In this document: positions 1 to 9,001 of the stretch, one piece after another
Layout: every line of letters begins with the position of its first letter
How positions within the stretch are numbered: the first letter of the stretch is position 1
Assembly (NCBI RefSeq): GCF_039521565.1
Contig: NZ_BAAACP010000004.1
Location: 1-64,000 of the forward strand
Length of the DNA stretch: 64,000 bases
Direction: 5' to 3'
DNA from: Paraclostridium tenue
GTDB taxonomy: Bacteria > Bacillota > Clostridia > Peptostreptococcales > Peptostreptococcaceae
The notes under the pieces: model-generated
Seen by the model: only the letters and a program-made list of their open reading frames with translations
Told to the model about the DNA's origin: nothing
Databases searched by the model: none
Program-made: the position numbers and the translations under genes

Positions 1-1275
1 ACTAATCAAAATCCAGGTGAAAAACCAAATGAAGGAACTGTGAAAACAAAAGTAGTAACAGCAACATCATTAAACGTAAGAAGTGGACCATCAACAAGTT
101 ATAGATTAATAGGAACGTTAAAACATAATGAAAGAGTAGAAGTGATATCAGAAAGTAATGGATGGTCAAAGATAGAATACAAAGGAAAAGAAGCATACGT
201 ATCAAGTGATTACTTAAAAGATGCTGGAGATAGTAACACAAATACTAATCCAAATCAAAGTGAAAAACCAAATGAAGGACCTACGAAAATAAAAGTAGTA
301 ACAGCAACATCGTTAAATGTAAGAAGTGGACCATCAACAAGTCACGGATTAATAGGAATGCTTAAACATAATGAAAAAGTAGAAGTAATATCAGAAAGTA
401 ATGGATGGTCAAAGATAAAATACAATGGAAAAGAAGCATACGTATCAAGTACATACTTAAAAGATTATAATGGAGATGTTGATTCCGGAGGAGATAGTTC
501 AGAAGTAGTAAATGGAGCAACTGTTAATTATAAAAATGAAAATCATTCATTACAAGACCATATTAATAAACAGTTATCAAAAGTAAATATGATAGCTTCA
601 TCTTCAGGCGGATTTATTAATGCAAGTAGATCTGACATAGAACATTATCTAAATCCTAAGAATTTTAAAGATGGGAAAAAAGGAATGTTACAATTCCTAA
701 GATTAGATAGTTATAAAGGAGGAATAACTGCCGGAGAGTTAAATGGATATTTAAATAGTCTAAAACCTGCATCAAGTGGAACTAATGTATTTTATAATCA
801 AGGACAAGCATTTATAAATGCAGCTCGTAAGTACAATATAGATTTATCATATTTAGTAGGACATTCTATGTTAGAGACTGGATATGGAAGATCTACACTT
901 GCTCAAGGACAAGTTCTAACTTCATACAAAGGAAAACCTCTACCACAGCCAGTTAAAGTATATAACTTTTTTGGGATAGGAGCATTTGATGGAACTGCAA
1001 ACTTATCAGGAGCAGAAGCTGCATATAAAAATGGTTGGACTAGTGTAGAAAAAACTATAGAAGGATCTGCCAAATGGATTTCTTCGAATTATATACATCA
1101 TGGTAGCTACGGTCAAAATACACTATATAAAATGAGATGGAGTTATGATCATTTACACCATCAATATGCAACTGACGTAAACTGGGCTAATGCTATATCA
1201 GGAATAATGTATAAGTTTATAGGTATGTATGATACTAATAGTAATTTAATATTTGAAATACCTGTACATAGATAA
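1..1275 (+). CDS. Secreted SH3-repeat endo-beta-N-acetylglucosaminidase (GH73-like), 5' end outside the window
   Basis: Cell-wall hydrolase that would cleave the glycan strands of peptidoglycan. The frame is open from base 1 with no stop, so the gene begins upstream; the GTG at 40 is only an internal codon in a Pro/Asn/Glu-rich linker. Two bacterial SH3 (SH3_3) domains are seen, about 46-219 and 289-468, each with TSLNVRSGPSTS and VEVISESNGWSKI. They are separated by a linker like that at the window start, so more copies probably lie upstream. The C-terminal half (about 780-1270) is the glucosaminidase domain: HSMLETGYGRSTLA carries the presumed catalytic Glu, followed by YNFFGIGAFDG. No signal peptide is visible because the start is missing. 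It ends at a hairpin terminator shared with the convergent gene. Family assignment is firm; the exact cleavage specificity is inferred. Confidence 0.85.
   Translation, partial: TNQNPGEKPNEGTVKTKVVTATSLNVRSGPSTSYRLIGTLKHNERVEVISESNGWSKIEYKGKEAYVSSDYLKDAGDSNTNTNPNQSEKPNEGPTKIKVVTATSLNVRSGPSTSHGLIGMLKHNEKVEVISESNGWSKIKYNGKEAYVSSTYLKDYNGDVDSGGDSSEVVNGATVNYKNENHSLQDHINKQLSKVNMIASSSGGFINASRSDIEHYLNPKNFKDGKKGMLQFLRLDSYKGGITAGELNGYLNSLKPASSGTNVFYNQGQAFINAARKYNIDLSYLVGHSMLETGYGRSTLAQGQVLTSYKGKPLPQPVKVYNFFGIGAFDGTANLSGAEAAYKNGWTSVEKTIEGSAKWISSNYIHHGSYGQNTLYKMRWSYDHLHHQYATDVNWANAISGIMYKFIGMYDTNSNLIFEIPVHR
52..479 (+). repeat. Direct DNA repeat encoding tandem SH3 domains (period 243 bp)
   Basis: The segment beginning aaagtagtaacagcaacatc near 49 recurs with few changes near 292, so the period is 243 bp (81 codons). 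The linker coding for EKPNEG is repeated too. The high nucleotide identity suggests recent duplication or homogenisation, and that copy number can vary. Confidence 0.85.
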
Positions 1276-1283
1276 TATAAAAA

Positions 1284-1316
1284 ATAATGAGGATTTAATA
1301 TCCTCATTATTTTTTA
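1284..1316. terminator. Bidirectional intrinsic terminator
   Basis: Ten-base-pair stem ataatgagga / tcctcattat (1284-1293 with 1301-1310), 7-nt loop. It is flanked by T-runs on the plus strand and A-runs that read as T on the minus strand. It sits between two convergent genes. Confidence 0.85.
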
Positions 1317-1994
1317 TATTACTTTTTTATATTTAAGGAAAACATCTACATTGTTTTCATTAATAATATTTTGGATATTTCCAAAATTATAAGTTGCAAG
1401 TGCATACTCTCTCATATTGGTGAATATAAGTTCTTCATTTTTATCTTGAAACTCAATCAAATCATAAGCTATTTTCCAAGCTGTAGATTCTCTATTTATC
1501 AAATTTTTTTTAAGTTTTAAAACACACTCTTCTACATCCGATGGTAGATTTTTCTTATGGAGGTTTTCTACGTCTATATCTATATCGTATTCAATAAGTT
1601 TATTAATAAAAACTTTAAGTGTTTGATTATATTCAGCTTTATTGTCATTTATACTTTTATCGAGTATATGACCTACTTCATGATATATAACAAATTTAGC
1701 AATAGACATTATATTTTTATAAGATACATTTAAAAATAAGTTTTTTGAGTGTAGAAAAGAAAAAAAATTATAACAAAAAGATATGAATCCTTGTTTAGAT
1801 ACCAAGATAATTCTGAATTTTGGAAGAGTACATATAGGTACAAATTTTCTTTTAAAATAAAATAAATATAACTTTTTATCGATATTTATATCCTTAACTA
1901 TTTTTTTTATAAATTTCTTCTCTCCCAAATCTTCATAGATAACTAAAATTTTATTTATCAAGTTATTATCAAAATTAACTATAAAAATCACCAC
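1314..1994 (-). CDS. Hypothetical protein with HExxH zinc-metalloprotease motif
   Basis: I do not recognise this protein. It is 226 residues, Lys/Asn/Ile-rich. It contains HEVGH (bases 1668-1682), a gluzincin-type zinc site, and about 60 residues later RESTAWKIA, whose Glu could be the third ligand. There is no clear signal peptide or membrane helix. The start is uncertain: GTG at 1994 is followed by a second GTG at 1991, and the only SD-like sequence (AGGTGG) abuts or overlaps them, so a start a few codons downstream is possible. It is divergent from polC and convergent with the glucosaminidase gene. It could be a toxin-like or housekeeping metallopeptidase; the substrate is unknown. Confidence 0.6.
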   Translation of the reverse strand: MVIFIVNFDNNLINKILVIYEDLGEKKFIKKIVKDINIDKKLYLFYFKRKFVPICTLPKFRIILVSKQGFISFCYNFFSFLHSKNLFLNVSYKNIMSIAKFVIYHEVGHILDKSINDNKAEYNQTLKVFINKLIEYDIDIDVENLHKKNLPSDVEECVLKLKKNLINRESTAWKIAYDLIEFQDKNEELIFTNMREYALATYNFGNIQNIINENNVDVFLKYKKVI

Positions 1995-2114
1995 CTAAAC
2001 TATGACGTATAATATATAATATATTATTAAAGATTGTATAGTTTGTAGCTAATCCTAATAAAAAAAGTTTTATATATATGATATAATGATTTGATAGAGA
2101 GGAGGGAACTTCTT

Positions 2115-5100
2115 ATGGAAAGTGTTAAAGATTATTTAGAAAAATTATGCATAAACAATAATATTTTAAATAAACAATTAGTAGATGTAAACATAAATAA
2201 AGTAACATATTTTAAAGAAGAAAAATTAATATATATATATTTAAGTTCTAAAAATATAATAAGTTACGATTATATAGAAATCTTAAGACAAGAGTTAAAA
2301 GAAAAACTAGATTATTTTAATGATGTCAAAATTAAGATAAGGTATATAAAATTAGAAAAGCAAAAAACAAAAGACATTATAAAAAAATACTGGGTAAATA
2401 TCATATATATTTTAACAAAATTATGTCCATCATTAAATGGATGGGTAAAAAATGTTGAGTATATGTGTATAGATGAAACTTTAAAAATAAAATTACCATC
2501 AGAGCTTTTTTACAAAAGATTAATAAAACAAAATGCTGTACAAGTATTAAAAAATGTATTGAGTGAAGAAGCTGGATTAGATATTGAAATTATATTTGAA
2601 AAGTCAGTAAATAAAGGACCTAATGTAGAAAAACTTATTAAGAAAAATGATAATTTAATTGAAGAAATGGTAAAAGAAAGAATAGCTGAATCTATAAATG
2701 TAGAAGATGAAGAAAAGGAAGTTGAAGGCAATCAAGCAATAGAAATTGCAATTAAAGATGAATATATTTATGGAGATAATGTAAATGCTCCAGTTGAAAA
2801 AATAAATAGATTAAATCAAAATTCTGGAACTGTGTGTATAGTAGGAGAAGTATTTGATATTGAGTTAAAAGAATTAAGAAATGGAAAAGTCCTTTTAATT
2901 GCGGCAGTTACAGATTATACAAGTTCAATTAGTTGTAAATTATTTTTAAATGATATGAATAAAGATAAGGTTATAGATTCTGTAACTAAAGGAGCTTATT
3001 TAAAAATAAAAGGAGATGCACTTTACGATAATTACCAAAGAGAAATTACAATGACAATAAGTGGTATAAAAAAAGAAGTAAAAGAAGAACGAATAGATAC
3101 TTCAGATGTAAAGAGAGTGGAACTTCATGCTCATACACAAATGTCTTCAATGGATGCTGTATGCTCAACAAAAAAATTAGTTGAAAGAGCAGCTAAATGG
3201 GGACATCCTGCAATAGCAATAACTGATCATGGTGTAGTTCAAGCATTTCCAGAAGCTATGGATGCAGCTAAAAAACATGGTATCAAGGTTATATATGGAG
3301 TAGAAGGTTATTTGGTAGAAGATGAATTACCGATAATAAAAGACCCTAATGATAATGATTTATCTCAAAGTTTTATAGTATTTGATATTGAAACAACAGG
3401 ATTTTCAAATACAAATGATAGGATAACAGAAATAGGTGCAGTAAAAATAGAAAACTTCAAAGTAGTTGATAGGTTTAGTGAGTTAATAAATCCTGAAGCT
3501 GATATATCATATAAAATTCAAGAATTAACAGGGATAACTAATGATATGGTAGCTGACAAACCTACTATAGAGGAAATACTACCTAAGTTTTTAGAATTTG
3601 TAGGTGATAGTGTTTTAGTTGCTCATAATGCGGATTTTGATATGGGGTTTATATCTCAAAAAAGTAGAGAACAAGGATTAGAATTTAAAAATAAAAGTAT
3701 AGATACATTAACACTAGCTAGAGTACTTTTACCACATTTAAAAAGACATAGATTAAATGTAATAGCAAAAGATCTAGGAATACCACTTTTAAATCACCAT
3801 AGGGCAGTAGATGATGCTGAAGCTACAGCTCATATATTTATAAAATTTTTAGAAATGCTTCAAAAACAAGAAGTAGAAAAATTAAGTGATGTAAATGAAA
3901 AGTTAGGTGAATTAGATTATACCAAGATAGCAACAAATCATATAACATTACTTGCAAAAGATTATACAGGCCTTAAAAATCTTTATAAAATTGTTTCAGA
4001 TGCTCATGTAAATCATTTTTATAGAGCTCCAAGGATATTAAGAAGTGTATTAGAAAAGCATAGAGAAGGATTAATAATTGGATCAGCTTGTGAAGCAGGG
4101 CAAGTTTTCAATGCAGTAAAGAAGAATTTACCTGATGAAGAAATGGAAAAAGTAATAGATTTATATGATTATATAGAAGTTATGCCTATAGATAACAATA
4201 GATTTATGATTGAAAAAGGCGAAGTTAAAGATGAAGAAGAATTAAGAGATTTAAATAGAAGATTAATAGAAGTAGCAAAGAAGTTTGGTAAAATACCAGT
4301 AGCTACAGGAGATGTTCACTTTTTAGATAAACATGAAGCAGTACTTAGAAAGGTACTTAAAAATTCTCAAGGATTTAAGGTTGACGAAGAAGAAACTTAT
4401 CTTCATTTTAGAACTACAAATGAAATGCTAGATGAATTTAATTACTTAGATCCTGTTGAGGCTTATGAAGTTGTAATAGCTAACCCAAATAAGATAGCTG
4501 ATATGGTTGAGGTTATAAAACCTATACCTGATGACACATATCCACCAGTAATTGAAGGATCGGATATTGAACTTAGAGAAATGTGTTATGCAAAGGCTAA
4601 AAGAATATACGGTGATCCAATGCCGGAAGTTGTTAAAGCAAGACTTGATAGAGAGCTTAATTCTATAATAGGTAATGGATATGCAGTTATGTATATAATA
4701 TCTCAAAAGTTAGTTACAAAGTCTTTAAGAGACGGATATCTAGTTGGATCTAGAGGGTCCGTAGGTTCTTCTTTTGCAGCTACTATGAGTGATATAACAG
4801 AAGTTAACCCTCTGCCTGCACATTATATATGTGAAAATGAAGAATGTAAATATTCTTATTTTTATGAAATAGGTGAATGGGGATCAGGTGCTGACTTACC
4901 AGATAAAGATTGTCCAAAATGTGGAAGGCCATTAAAAAAAGATGGACATGATATACCATTTGAGGTTTTCTTAGGATTTGAAGGAGATAAAGAGCCAGAT
5001 ATAGACCTTAACTTCTCGGGAGAATATCAACCGGTGATTCATAAATATACAGAAGAACTATTTGGAGAAGGATATGTTTATAGAGCGGGTACAATAGGCA

Positions 5101-6419
5101 CAGTTGCAGAAAAAACAGCCTTTGGGTATGCTAAAAAGTATATAGAAGAAAATAATATAAACACAACATCATCAGAAGCATTAAGACTTGCTAATGGATG
5201 TACTGGAGTAAAAAGAACATCAGGACAACATCCAGGAGGAGTTATGGTTGTACCACATTATAAAGATATTTATGATTTTACACCTATACAATATCCTGCT
5301 AATGATACTTCTTGTGGAGTTATAACAACTCACTTTGACTATCACTCTATAAGTGGTAGAATACTAAAGCTTGATATACTAGGGCACGATGTGCCGACCA
5401 TCATAAGAATGCTTGAAGATATAACTGGAATAGATGCAACAACTATACCTTTAGATGATAAAGAGACAATGTCTCTATTTACATCAACAGATGCACTAGG
5501 GGTTACGCCTGAAGAGATAAACTGTCCTATAGGATCACTTGCAATACCTGAGTTTGGTACAAAGTTTGTTAGACAGATGTTACTTGATACAAAACCTACA
5601 ACATTTGCAGAACTTGTTCGTATATCTGGACTTTCTCATGGTACTGATGTTTGGTTAAACAATGCACAAGAACTTGTACAAAAAGAAATAGTTGGACTTA
5701 AAGATGTTATATCAACTCGTGATGATATAATGAACTACCTTATATTTAAAGGTCTACCGCCTAAAATGGCCTTTACTATAATGGAAAGTGTTAGAAAAGG
5801 AAGAGGATTAAAACCAGAACATATAGAAGAAATGGAAAAAAATGATGTTCCTAAATGGTATATATGGTCTTGTCAACAAATAAAGTACATGTTCCCTAAA
5901 GCACATGCGGTTGCATATGTTATGATGTCTTTTAGACTTGCATATTGCAAAGTACATTACCCAGAAGCTTTTTATGCAACTTACTTTACGACTAAAGCTG
6001 AAGATTTTGATGCAGATTTAATTGTAAAGGGATTACCTGCAATAAAAGCAAAAATTAAAGAAATTGAAGAACTTGGAAATGATGCAACAACAAAAGAAAA
6101 AAATATGCTAACAGTTTTAGAAGTTGCACTTGAGATGTATGCAAGAGATATAAAAATAATTCCTGTTGATATATATAAATCAGATGCAAAAAAATTCCAA
6201 GTTGTAGGTGAAAAGACATTGCTTCCTCCTATGATAGCACTACAAGGAGTTGGAGAGAACGCAGCTATAAATATACAAAAAGAAAGAGATAATGGAGAGT
6301 TTATTTCTAAAGAAGATTTAAGAAAAAGGACTAAGATATCTAAAACTGTAATAGAAACACTTACCAATCATGGATCACTTGAAAATATGAGTGATGAAAA
6401 TCAATTATCTTTATTTTAG
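2115..6419 (+). CDS. polC: DNA polymerase III alpha subunit, Gram-positive PolC type
   Basis: Replicative DNA polymerase with built-in 3'-5' proofreading. The ATG at 2115 is chosen because a perfect AGGAGG (2100-2105) lies 9 nt upstream; an in-frame TTG at 2091 would put the SD inside the gene. The product is 1434 aa, normal for PolC. In order: N-terminal and OB-fold region (to about 320), PHP domain (HAHTQMSS near 337), DEDD exonuclease inserted in PHP (FDIETTGF near 423, HNADFDM), a four-Cys zinc cluster (CENEEC...CPKCG, about 906-938), and the palm with PDIDLNFSGEYQ near 960. It ends in LSLF, consistent with a sliding-clamp-binding tail. It is a single-gene unit divergent from the HExxH gene. 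Confidence 0.97.
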   Translation: MESVKDYLEKLCINNNILNKQLVDVNINKVTYFKEEKLIYIYLSSKNIISYDYIEILRQELKEKLDYFNDVKIKIRYIKLEKQKTKDIIKKYWVNIIYILTKLCPSLNGWVKNVEYMCIDETLKIKLPSELFYKRLIKQNAVQVLKNVLSEEAGLDIEIIFEKSVNKGPNVEKLIKKNDNLIEEMVKERIAESINVEDEEKEVEGNQAIEIAIKDEYIYGDNVNAPVEKINRLNQNSGTVCIVGEVFDIELKELRNGKVLLIAAVTDYTSSISCKLFLNDMNKDKVIDSVTKGAYLKIKGDALYDNYQREITMTISGIKKEVKEERIDTSDVKRVELHAHTQMSSMDAVCSTKKLVERAAKWGHPAIAITDHGVVQAFPEAMDAAKKHGIKVIYGVEGYLVEDELPIIKDPNDNDLSQSFIVFDIETTGFSNTNDRITEIGAVKIENFKVVDRFSELINPEADISYKIQELTGITNDMVADKPTIEEILPKFLEFVGDSVLVAHNADFDMGFISQKSREQGLEFKNKSIDTLTLARVLLPHLKRHRLNVIAKDLGIPLLNHHRAVDDAEATAHIFIKFLEMLQKQEVEKLSDVNEKLGELDYTKIATNHITLLAKDYTGLKNLYKIVSDAHVNHFYRAPRILRSVLEKHREGLIIGSACEAGQVFNAVKKNLPDEEMEKVIDLYDYIEVMPIDNNRFMIEKGEVKDEEELRDLNRRLIEVAKKFGKIPVATGDVHFLDKHEAVLRKVLKNSQGFKVDEEETYLHFRTTNEMLDEFNYLDPVEAYEVVIANPNKIADMVEVIKPIPDDTYPPVIEGSDIELREMCYAKAKRIYGDPMPEVVKARLDRELNSIIGNGYAVMYIISQKLVTKSLRDGYLVGSRGSVGSSFAATMSDITEVNPLPAHYICENEECKYSYFYEIGEWGSGADLPDKDCPKCGRPLKKDGHDIPFEVFLGFEGDKEPDIDLNFSGEYQPVIHKYTEELFGEGYVYRAGTIGTVAEKTAFGYAKKYIEENNINTTSSEALRLANGCTGVKRTSGQHPGGVMVVPHYKDIYDFTPIQYPANDTSCGVITTHFDYHSISGRILKLDILGHDVPTIIRMLEDITGIDATTIPLDDKETMSLFTSTDALGVTPEEINCPIGSLAIPEFGTKFVRQMLLDTKPTTFAELVRISGLSHGTDVWLNNAQELVQKEIVGLKDVISTRDDIMNYLIFKGLPPKMAFTIMESVRKGRGLKPEHIEEMEKNDVPKWYIWSCQQIKYMFPKAHAVAYVMMSFRLAYCKVHYPEAFYATYFTTKAEDFDADLIVKGLPAIKAKIKEIEELGNDATTKEKNMLTVLEVALEMYARDIKIIPVDIYKSDAKKFQVVGEKTLLPPMIALQGVGENAAINIQKERDNGEFISKEDLRKRTKISKTVIETLTNHGSLENMSDENQLSLF

Positions 6420-6437
6420 TTAATAAAAAATCTAAAT

Positions 6438-6479
6438 TACTAAGTTTATAGCTTTTAATCAAAAGCTATAAACTTAGTA
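6438..6479. repeat. Perfect 19-bp stem-loop between polC and the CPBP gene
   Basis: Arms 6438-6456 and 6461-6479 are perfectly complementary with a 4-nt AATC loop. No T-run follows on the plus strand, so it is not a typical intrinsic terminator. It ends 11 nt before the GGGGGAGG ribosome site of the next gene. It may stabilise the polC mRNA 3' end or control the next gene. Confidence 0.6.
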
Positions 6480-6502
6480 TAACAACATAGGGGGAGGTTC
6501 TA

Positions 6503-7300
6503 ATTAAAAATCTAAAATTAAAATTTAATAAAGGTATAGTAGCATCAATTATTATTGTTGCTATTATGATTATAAATTCAATAGTATTTATACATATACA
6601 AAAGAATTTGCCATTTAAATTAATTTCCATAATTTTATTATTAATTGATATAACTTTAATATTACTTTGTAATTTTACTTCAAATAAAATAAATTTATGG
6701 GATGGTTTAGAAAGTATGAGAAAACATTCTAAGGTGTATTATTTTTTTTATTCTTTTTGTATGATTTTAGGATATATATTAGTTAAATGTGTATTAATAT
6801 TTATTCTGAGTAAATACTATAATATAAATAACTTAAATAACTTTGAAAGTTCTTTTGTGAGTAAATATATAAATAGTGGAGGCTTAATTGGAATTATAAT
6901 TATATGTATTCAAATAGTTATAGTAGGACCTATATTAGAAGAACTAGTATTTAGAGGTATTTTATTAAAAAGTCTTCTAAAAAAATATTACAATAAACCA
7001 TTAAAAGCTATATTGTACTCATCTATAGTATTTGCAATTGTTCATTTTAATTTAATTCAAGGCATTACCGCATTTGGAGGAGCTATTTTATTAGGATTTA
7101 TATACTATTACACAAAATCTATAAAAATTTGCATATTGCTTCATTTAATAAATAATTTACTTGTTATAATACCAATGCCAATAAATTTATTTTGGAGTTT
7201 AGCATATTTAGTTCTAGGAATTTATTTAATTAATAAAGGTATTAATAATTTAATCAAGATAGATGAGAAAAATGTCGATCAAAAGTTAGAAAAAATTTGA
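6503..7300 (+). CDS. CPBP-family intramembrane metalloprotease, probable ATT start
   Basis: Integral membrane protein of the CPBP/CAAX-protease (Abi) family, acting in the cytoplasmic membrane; substrate unknown. The hallmark motifs are present: EELVFRG (EExxxR), FAIVHFN (FxxxH) and HLINN (HxxxN), with several hydrophobic segments. The start is unusual. An in-frame stop lies at 6488-6490, an excellent SD (GGGGGAGG, 6490-6497) follows, and the first codon at good spacing is ATT at 6503. The first ATG (6566) is 69 nt past the SD and lies inside the first hydrophobic segment. With ATT the N terminus is basic (IKNLKLKFNKG) then hydrophobic, giving 265 aa. It lies alone between polC and the tRNA cluster. 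Confidence 0.8.
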   Translation: MKNLKLKFNKGIVASIIIVAIMIINSIVFIHIQKNLPFKLISIILLLIDITLILLCNFTSNKINLWDGLESMRKHSKVYYFFYSFCMILGYILVKCVLIFILSKYYNINNLNNFESSFVSKYINSGGLIGIIIICIQIVIVGPILEELVFRGILLKSLLKKYYNKPLKAILYSSIVFAIVHFNLIQGITAFGGAILLGFIYYYTKSIKICILLHLINNLLVIIPMPINLFWSLAYLVLGIYLINKGINNLIKIDEKNVDQKLEKI

Positions 7301-7353
7301 AAAAATACTTAACAAATTAATAAAAAAATTATATACTTATAGAGTAAGGTTAA

Positions 7354-7427
7354 GGCGACATAGCCAAGTGGTAAGGCAGTGGACTGCAACTCCTTGATCC
7401 CCAGTTCGAATCTGGGTGTCGCCTCCA
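7354..7427 (+). tRNA. tRNA-Cys (GCA)
   Basis: Acceptor GGCGACA pairs with TGTCGCC (7417-7423); discriminator T and encoded CCA end at 7427. The D-arm is GCC/GGC, the anticodon loop CTGCAAC gives GCA, and the T-arm contains GTTCGAATC. Confidence 0.95.
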
Positions 7428-7440
7428 AATATTTAAATTC

Positions 7441-7516
7441 GGGAATATAGCTCAGTTGGTAGAGCAATTGACTGTTAATCAATGGGTCACAGGTTCGAGC
7501 CCTGTTATTCCCGCCA
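7441..7516 (+). tRNA. tRNA-Asn (GTT)
   Basis: Acceptor GGGAATA pairs with TATTCCC (7506-7512), followed by G and encoded CCA. The anticodon loop CTGTTAA gives GTT. The T-loop GGTTCGAGCC is standard. Confidence 0.95.
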
Positions 7517-7519
7517 TAT

Positions 7520-7594
7520 GCTAGTGTGGCTCAACGGTAGAGCAGCTGACTTGTAATCAGCAGGTTGTAGGTTCGATTCCTATCACTAGCTCCA
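7520..7594 (+). tRNA. tRNA-Thr (TGT)
   Basis: Acceptor GCTAGTG pairs with CACTAGC (7584-7590), followed by T and encoded CCA. The anticodon loop CTTGTAA gives TGT. It is 3 nt from the tRNA-Asn gene, so the three tRNAs are very probably one transcript. Confidence 0.95.
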
Positions 7595-7597
7595 ATA

Positions 7598-7630
7598 AAA
7601 AGTAGACTATTTGGTAGTCTACTTTTTTTA
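7598..7630 (+). terminator. Intrinsic terminator of the tRNA cluster
   Basis: Stem AAAAGTAGACT / AGTCTACTTTT with a short loop, followed by a T-tract, 4 nt after the tRNA-Thr CCA. Confidence 0.9.
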
Positions 7631-7672
7631 TTTTAAATTATATAAATAAATAACATAAACTTAGTGTTTACT

Positions 7673-7700
7673 TTGACATAAAAAACTTGAACTTTAAAAA
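7673..7700 (+). promoter_or_regulatory. Candidate promoter for the CLC-F gene
   Basis: TTGACA (7673-7678), 16-nt spacer, TAAAAA (7695-7700). The -35 is perfect and the -10 weak. I looked for a fluoride riboswitch between here and the gene and did not see one. Confidence 0.4.
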
Positions 7701-7718
7701 TAAGAGGAGTAATATCTT

Positions 7719-7733
7719 ATGAGTGAAAAATAA
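7719..7733 (+). other. Possible four-codon minigene (MSEK) in the CLC-F leader
   Basis: AAGAGGAG (7702-7709) is followed at good spacing by ATG AGT GAA AAA TAA. No longer frame continues from it. It could be a leader peptide or chance; no function is claimed. Confidence 0.25.
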
Positions 7734-7765
7734 ACATAACAAAGAACATGAATGAGGTGATGAAA

Positions 7766-9001
7766 TTGAATAAGTTTAGGTCACATGTTAAAGAAAGTGA
7801 ATTAATATCTATATTATTTTTAAGGTGGTTTTTATTAGCTTCTATATCTGGAATTGCAGTAGGAATAATAATATCATTCTTTTTAAAGAGTCTACAATGG
7901 GCAACCACTACAAGACAAGCAAATCCATGGTTATTATACTTATTGCCATTAGGTGGAGCATTTGTAAGTTATTTATATTCTAGATATGGAAGAGACTCAT
8001 CTAAAGGAAATAACTTAATAATTGAGAGAATTAATCAAGGAGAAGGAAACATTCCGTTTAGAATGGCTCCATTAGTATTTTTTGGTACATTTATAACTCA
8101 TTTATTCGGTGGTTCAGCAGGTAGAGAGGGTACAGGTGTTCAAATAGGAGCAAGTGTATCTTCTAAGATAGGTAAAATTTTAAAATTAAAAGGGATAGAT
8201 TACACAATACTTATAATAAGTGGAGTGAGTAGTGGTTTCGGGGTAGTGTTTGGGACCCCAATTGCAGGAACTATATTTGGACTTGAAGTAAGTACTGTGG
8301 GAAAGATGAGATATGAAGCTATAATACCTTGCTTAATAGCGAGTTACATAGGAAATTTTGTAGCAAAATTATTTAAAGTACAACATAGTCATTATAATAT
8401 AGGAACTTCGATAGATGGTGTTGATGTATTTTTTAAAGTTATAATATGTGCCGTTATATTTGGACTTGTAAGTAAACTTTTTGCTGAACTTACACATAGT
8501 TTTAAAAAATTCTTTGCAGAAAAAATACCTAATACACCTTTAAAGAGTTTTATAGGAGGTATAATAATTATTATTATAGTCTTAATACTTGGAACTAGAA
8601 TATATCTTGGGCTAAGTTTAGATTTATTAAGTGATGCATTTAATGCACCTGTAGCCAAGAATGCATTTATAATAAAACTACTATTAACCTCATTAACATT
8701 AGCGGTAGGATTTCAAGGTGGTGAGGTTACTCCGTTATTTGTAATAGGAGCAACACTAGGAAATTTATTAGCAGGAATAATGGGCTTGCCGATAGCTTTT
8801 TTAGCAGGGCTTGGTATGATAGCTGTATTTGCAGGAGCTACTAAAACTCCAATAGCATCTTTTGTAATGGGTATAGAATTATTTGGGTCTGATAGCATAG
8901 TATACTTGTTTATTGCTTGTGTAATAAGTTATGTATTTGCTGGTAGAAGTGGAATATATACATCTCAAGATTGTAGTTTATTAGAAATAAAAAAAGATTA
9001 G
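7766..9001 (+). CDS. CLC-family antiporter of the fluoride (CLC-F) type
   Basis: Polytopic membrane antiporter. CLC-F proteins exchange F- for H+ and protect against fluoride. The family is shown by GREGTGVQIGAS (gating-Glu motif) and GGEVTPLFVIGATLG. The chloride-CLC signature GSGIP is absent and replaced by KGNNLIIERIN, which is typical of the fluoride-exporting branch. The start is probably TTG at 7766, with GAGGTGA (7754-7760) as ribosome site; the upstream ATG at 7748 has no SD. Length is about 411 aa, as usual for this branch, with no C-terminal CBS or TrkA-C domain, unlike the second CLC at 49130. It ends at its own terminator. CLC membership is certain; the fluoride preference rests on motif memory. 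Confidence 0.78.
   Translation: MNKFRSHVKESELISILFLRWFLLASISGIAVGIIISFFLKSLQWATTTRQANPWLLYLLPLGGAFVSYLYSRYGRDSSKGNNLIIERINQGEGNIPFRMAPLVFFGTFITHLFGGSAGREGTGVQIGASVSSKIGKILKLKGIDYTILIISGVSSGFGVVFGTPIAGTIFGLEVSTVGKMRYEAIIPCLIASYIGNFVAKLFKVQHSHYNIGTSIDGVDVFFKVIICAVIFGLVSKLFAELTHSFKKFFAEKIPNTPLKSFIGGIIIIIIVLILGTRIYLGLSLDLLSDAFNAPVAKNAFIIKLLLTSLTLAVGFQGGEVTPLFVIGATLGNLLAGIMGLPIAFLAGLGMIAVFAGATKTPIASFVMGIELFGSDSIVYLFIACVISYVFAGRSGIYTSQDCSLLEIKKD

Noticed and set aside
2091..2114. TTG start at 2091 for polC
   Set aside because: It would place the perfect AGGAGG inside the coding region; ATG 2115 fits that site.
5981..6367. Antisense open frame inside polC
   Set aside because: It is a shadow of the polC codons, with no ribosome site or recognisable protein features.
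7630..7747. Fluoride riboswitch before the CLC-F gene
   Set aside because: The conserved GGxGAUGG...CUGAUG core was not found by eye.
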